Shown here: piece by piece, positions 61,801 to 64,000 of the stretch | How the letters are laid out: every line of letters starts with the position of its first letter | Position numbering within the stretch: the first letter of the stretch is position 1 | NCBI RefSeq assembly: GCF_037893015.1 | Contig: NC_133660.1 | Location: 279,791,067 to 279,855,066 of the forward strand | From: Macrotis lagotis | Taxonomy: Eukaryota; Chordata; Mammalia; Peramelemorphia; Peramelidae | Length of the DNA: 64,000 bases | Direction: 5' to 3' | Position numbers and translations under genes: made by a program | The notes under the pieces: generated by a model | Database searches by the model: none | The model's input: the letters and a program-made list of their open reading frames with translations, nothing else | What the model was told of the DNA's origin: nothing

Positions 61801-62600
61801 CACACCTGAAGTTGACTTTTCCCCTTAAGACTTGAGACTTGATCTTTCACATGTCTGACTGACCCTTTATTCATTCCTGTTCCCGGTTCCAGTCCTTAGC
61901 TGCCAAGAGCTCCACACGACGACATGTAGACATTGAACCATCTTCCATGAAGGGCCACAGACTTTCACAGAATCTCCCAGACCCTGATTCAGAATGGACC
62001 CAGCAGCCATTAGGTCTGGTCCCAGACTGAGCCTGCATCCTCTCTGCATCAGCCCCCACAAGTGGACAGTCTCCCTGGACTCAAAGCCTCCAATGCAATG
62101 ATTCACTCCTGAGCTCACTAGCTCATGTCCCTTCCTACTTTGGGATAGCTCAGTGTGAAGGCCTTGACATAGAGTCTATATTGGTCTCTCTGCAGCTCTC
62201 CCTTCCCCCATTACTCTTCGTCCTGCCCTCATGGGAAGATGGGAGCAAAGACATTTCACTGGATCTCATTACCTGCATGGGACGGTGCCAGAGATCACAG
62301 GGGGCTCACCTCTTCTTTGACTTCTGGATCCCAGAATTGTCTACTTACTTATCCATCAGTATAAAGGTTGCTCCCCAATCTTGTTGGTTTATCATGTGGT
62401 TGCCATCCTACCTCCCTAAGCAGGGAATCTAGGTGGTAAAATCAACGAACTCACTCTTCTTTCCATTCCTCCCATATAAATCACTTATCACACCAACTGA
62501 GGGGGCAGCTGGCAATTAGGTAAGCCAAGAGAGGCAGCCACAGAGCTGCATTTCTAGGTGATGTGTGGTCTAGTATCCTGGGAAGGAATGGGGGAAGGGA
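61801..62600. other. Unique or unrecognised stretch
   Basis: No named repeat; the 83-codon frames on both strands have no known domain. Confidence 0.3.
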
Positions 62601-62609
62601 AGAATGAAG

Positions 62610-62745
62610 AGAGCCCTGGGATCGCAAATGGGACCTTGGCAGCTCATCCCCACTCTGTCACAAACTATCTTTGGGCAAGTCAATGAAACCTTCAGGACCT
62701 CAGTTTTCCTAACTGTAAGGGAGCATATGAATATTGGCCCTGTCC
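62610..62745 (+). mobile_element. MIR SINE
   Basis: 'ctgtcacaaactatctttgg', 'gcaagtcaatgaaaccttca', 'ggacctcagttttcctaact'. Confidence 0.65.
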
Positions 62746-62764
62746 TGCTCTCAATTCATGAATC

Positions 62765-63390
62765 TGCATCTTACTACTGACTGGTTACTGTGCCAACAGA
62801 GATCTGCCCTCAAGGAGCTTCTACTGGAAGAGATATCCTGACTATATAGATAAGTAGAATCAAGGCCCCTTAAGGGAGAGAAGACACTAACTATGGGAAG
62901 AATCAGGAAAAGATTCCGTTAGAGGTGGCAGCAAAGAAAGGTGGAGATGGTCAGACAGACAGAGAAAGAGATAGGCAGAGATAGACAGAGATGAGACAGA
63001 GAGAGACAGACACAGAGGCAGAGACACAAAGACAGAGTTCCAAACAGAGACATAGACAGACAGAGAAAGGTTACCCCTCCTTGAACACTCCTACACTGCA
63101 TAGGAATAAAAGACAAAGATGGAATCCTCAGTTCAAGGAACAGTCACTAGTTCAAGGTGGTTGAAACAGAGTATATGAAGGGAAGTAATATGAGATAATT
63201 CTGGAATTCAGATTTTGCAGGACCTTAAATTCCAGGCTGATGAGTCTGTATTTTATCCCAGAGGTAACAGCGAACCACCAAGAGACTGGATTGTGGAGTG
63301 ACTTTGTCCAATATGGTTTAGGAAAGTTCATTTGGCAGTTGTGTGGAAGCTATGATGTTCCATAATTTTCTTCTCCAGAAATATTTTTAA
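62765..63390 (-). mobile_element. L2 LINE, minus strand, interrupted by a CAGA array
   Basis: 'gatctgccctcaaggagctt', 'ctactggaagagatatcctg' before, and 'gaggtaacagcgaaccacca', 'gtggagtgactttgtccaat', 'catttggcagttgtgtggaa' after the array: inverted L2 3' and more 5' sections in the correct order. Confidence 0.65.
62950..63066. repeat. (CAGA)n microsatellite
   Basis: About 115 bp of CAGA/GAGA/TAGA units. Confidence 0.93.
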
Positions 63391-63862
63391 CAATGTATAG
63401 CTTTCCAAGGTTGTCACATGACTATAAATCATGGAACACTAGAGGCCCTGAAGAATTAAAATAACAAGTCCTCAAACTGGTAATGGAGAGGCATAGACTG
63501 GTACCTGCCAAAGGGTGACTTATTGGAAAAGGAAGTGGTCCAGCAAAGGACAATGGCCAGATAGCTCATGTGTGGCATTAGTGTCCATTAGTTCTCTATA
63601 GAAGATCTAACTGGAAGCCCCCCAGTACATAGGGTGGACTGTGTGAAGAAGGCATAAAGGAAAACATTACTAGGGGAATAGGATAGGTTGTGACGTGCCC
63701 CAGCAAAAGGTGTACCTAAGACCACGGATTCATCAAATTAATAAGGAAGCTGTGAGAAGGATGTAGAGGAGAGAAATAAGAGAATACGTGGATATGAGGA
63801 ATATATCAAGAATCTTGTCTTAGTCACAATGTAACCTGTCTTGAGCTCAATAGAAAAATCTA
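63391..63862. other. Unrecognised stretch
   Basis: Nothing assigned. Confidence 0.3.
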
Positions 63863-63864
63863 GG

Positions 63865-63968
63865 AGGTTGACTGAGGTCCATAACTAGTAGGTATCAAAG
63901 TTGGCATCTGAACTCATGTCTTCCTGGCTCCAGGCCCAGCACTTGATTCATTATACCACAATATATCT
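63865..63968 (-). mobile_element. MIR-type SINE, minus strand
   Basis: 'ggtccataactagtaggtat', 'tctgaactcatgtcttcctg', 'cagcacttgattcattatac'. Confidence 0.65.
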
Positions 63969-64000
63969 ATGAGATAATAATATTGTAGTTAATTTTACAC

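Noticed and set aside
1..64000. CRISPR arrays, prokaryotic operons, ribosomal RNA genes, phage or viral genomes
   Set aside because: All regularly spaced repeats are microsatellites or minisatellites without spacers, and the sequence is plainly mammalian nuclear DNA.

Overview
This window reads as repeat-rich, non-coding nuclear DNA from a mammal, almost certainly a marsupial. The main evidence is interspersed repeats that can be recognised directly: many tRNA-headed CORE-type SINEs of the marsupial kind (head 'ggcagctaggtggc...', core '...gtcacttaacccc'), an RTE/BovB-type LINE, degenerate L1 with marsupial-type 3' ends, L3/CR1 remnants, and abundant ancient L2 and MIR. The poly-A SINE ending '...ccttgcaaaaacc(A)n' reminds me more of Australian marsupials (dasyurid-like) than of opossum, but that is from memory and weak. 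Every open reading frame I read is short, lies in repeats or simple sequence, or lacks recognisable homology. I find no protein-coding exon, RNA gene, CRISPR array, virus-like gene or prokaryotic feature that I can defend.

Labels used below. SINE-pA: tRNA-like head, CORE, then 'ccttgcaaaaacc' and a poly-A tail. SINE-RTE: same head and core, tail containing 'ggagaaggaaatgg...agagttggacatgactg'. SINE-X: same head and core, tail 'tgatgtcatggtcttcttc..aatgaaggacaa'. MIR: core followed by 'cctcagtttcctcatctgtaaaatg'. LINE-X: a non-LTR retrotransposon whose clade I cannot name, recognised by a decayed 'GHxxRMPxxxLPKxLFYGEL' C-terminal motif and a 3' end like the SINE-X tail.

Layout. 1-22 kb is comparatively unique and GC-richer, with scattered L2/MIR, one RTE/BovB LINE (1.93-3.15 kb), an L3 inverted pair (6.9-7.7 kb), a long L2 (8.95-9.8 kb), TG and GA microsatellites, an exact 59-bp x 4 minisatellite (12.8 kb), and several candidate regulatory stretches (7.9-8.4, 12.2-12.7, 16.9-17.1 and 17.3-17.65 kb, the last unusually CpG-rich). 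22-33 kb is dense with nested SINEs, LINE-X, L2 and L3. 33-42 kb is mixed. 42.7-45.1 kb is a minus-strand L1 remnant. 45-52 kb is L2, L3 and SINE-pA insertions. 51.9-57.4 kb holds two plus-strand L1 remnants, a large GATA-type microsatellite and an L3 split by a SINE. 57.6-61.8 kb holds three LINE-X copies plus a minus-strand L1 3' end. The last 2 kb is MIR and an L2 split by a CAGA microsatellite.

How the parts relate. The SINEs share one pol III-type head and core but carry different 3' tails, and each tail matches a LINE present in the same window (L1 poly-A, RTE/BovB, LINE-X, L2). Perfect 11-15 bp target-site duplications around many SINE-pA copies, and a 12-bp one around a SINE-RTE copy, show that they arrived by target-primed reverse transcription and let insertion order be read (for example SINE-pA into SINE-X into L3 at 26.7-27.35 kb). 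The window is most simply intergenic or deep intronic sequence whose only plausible non-repeat function is regulatory.
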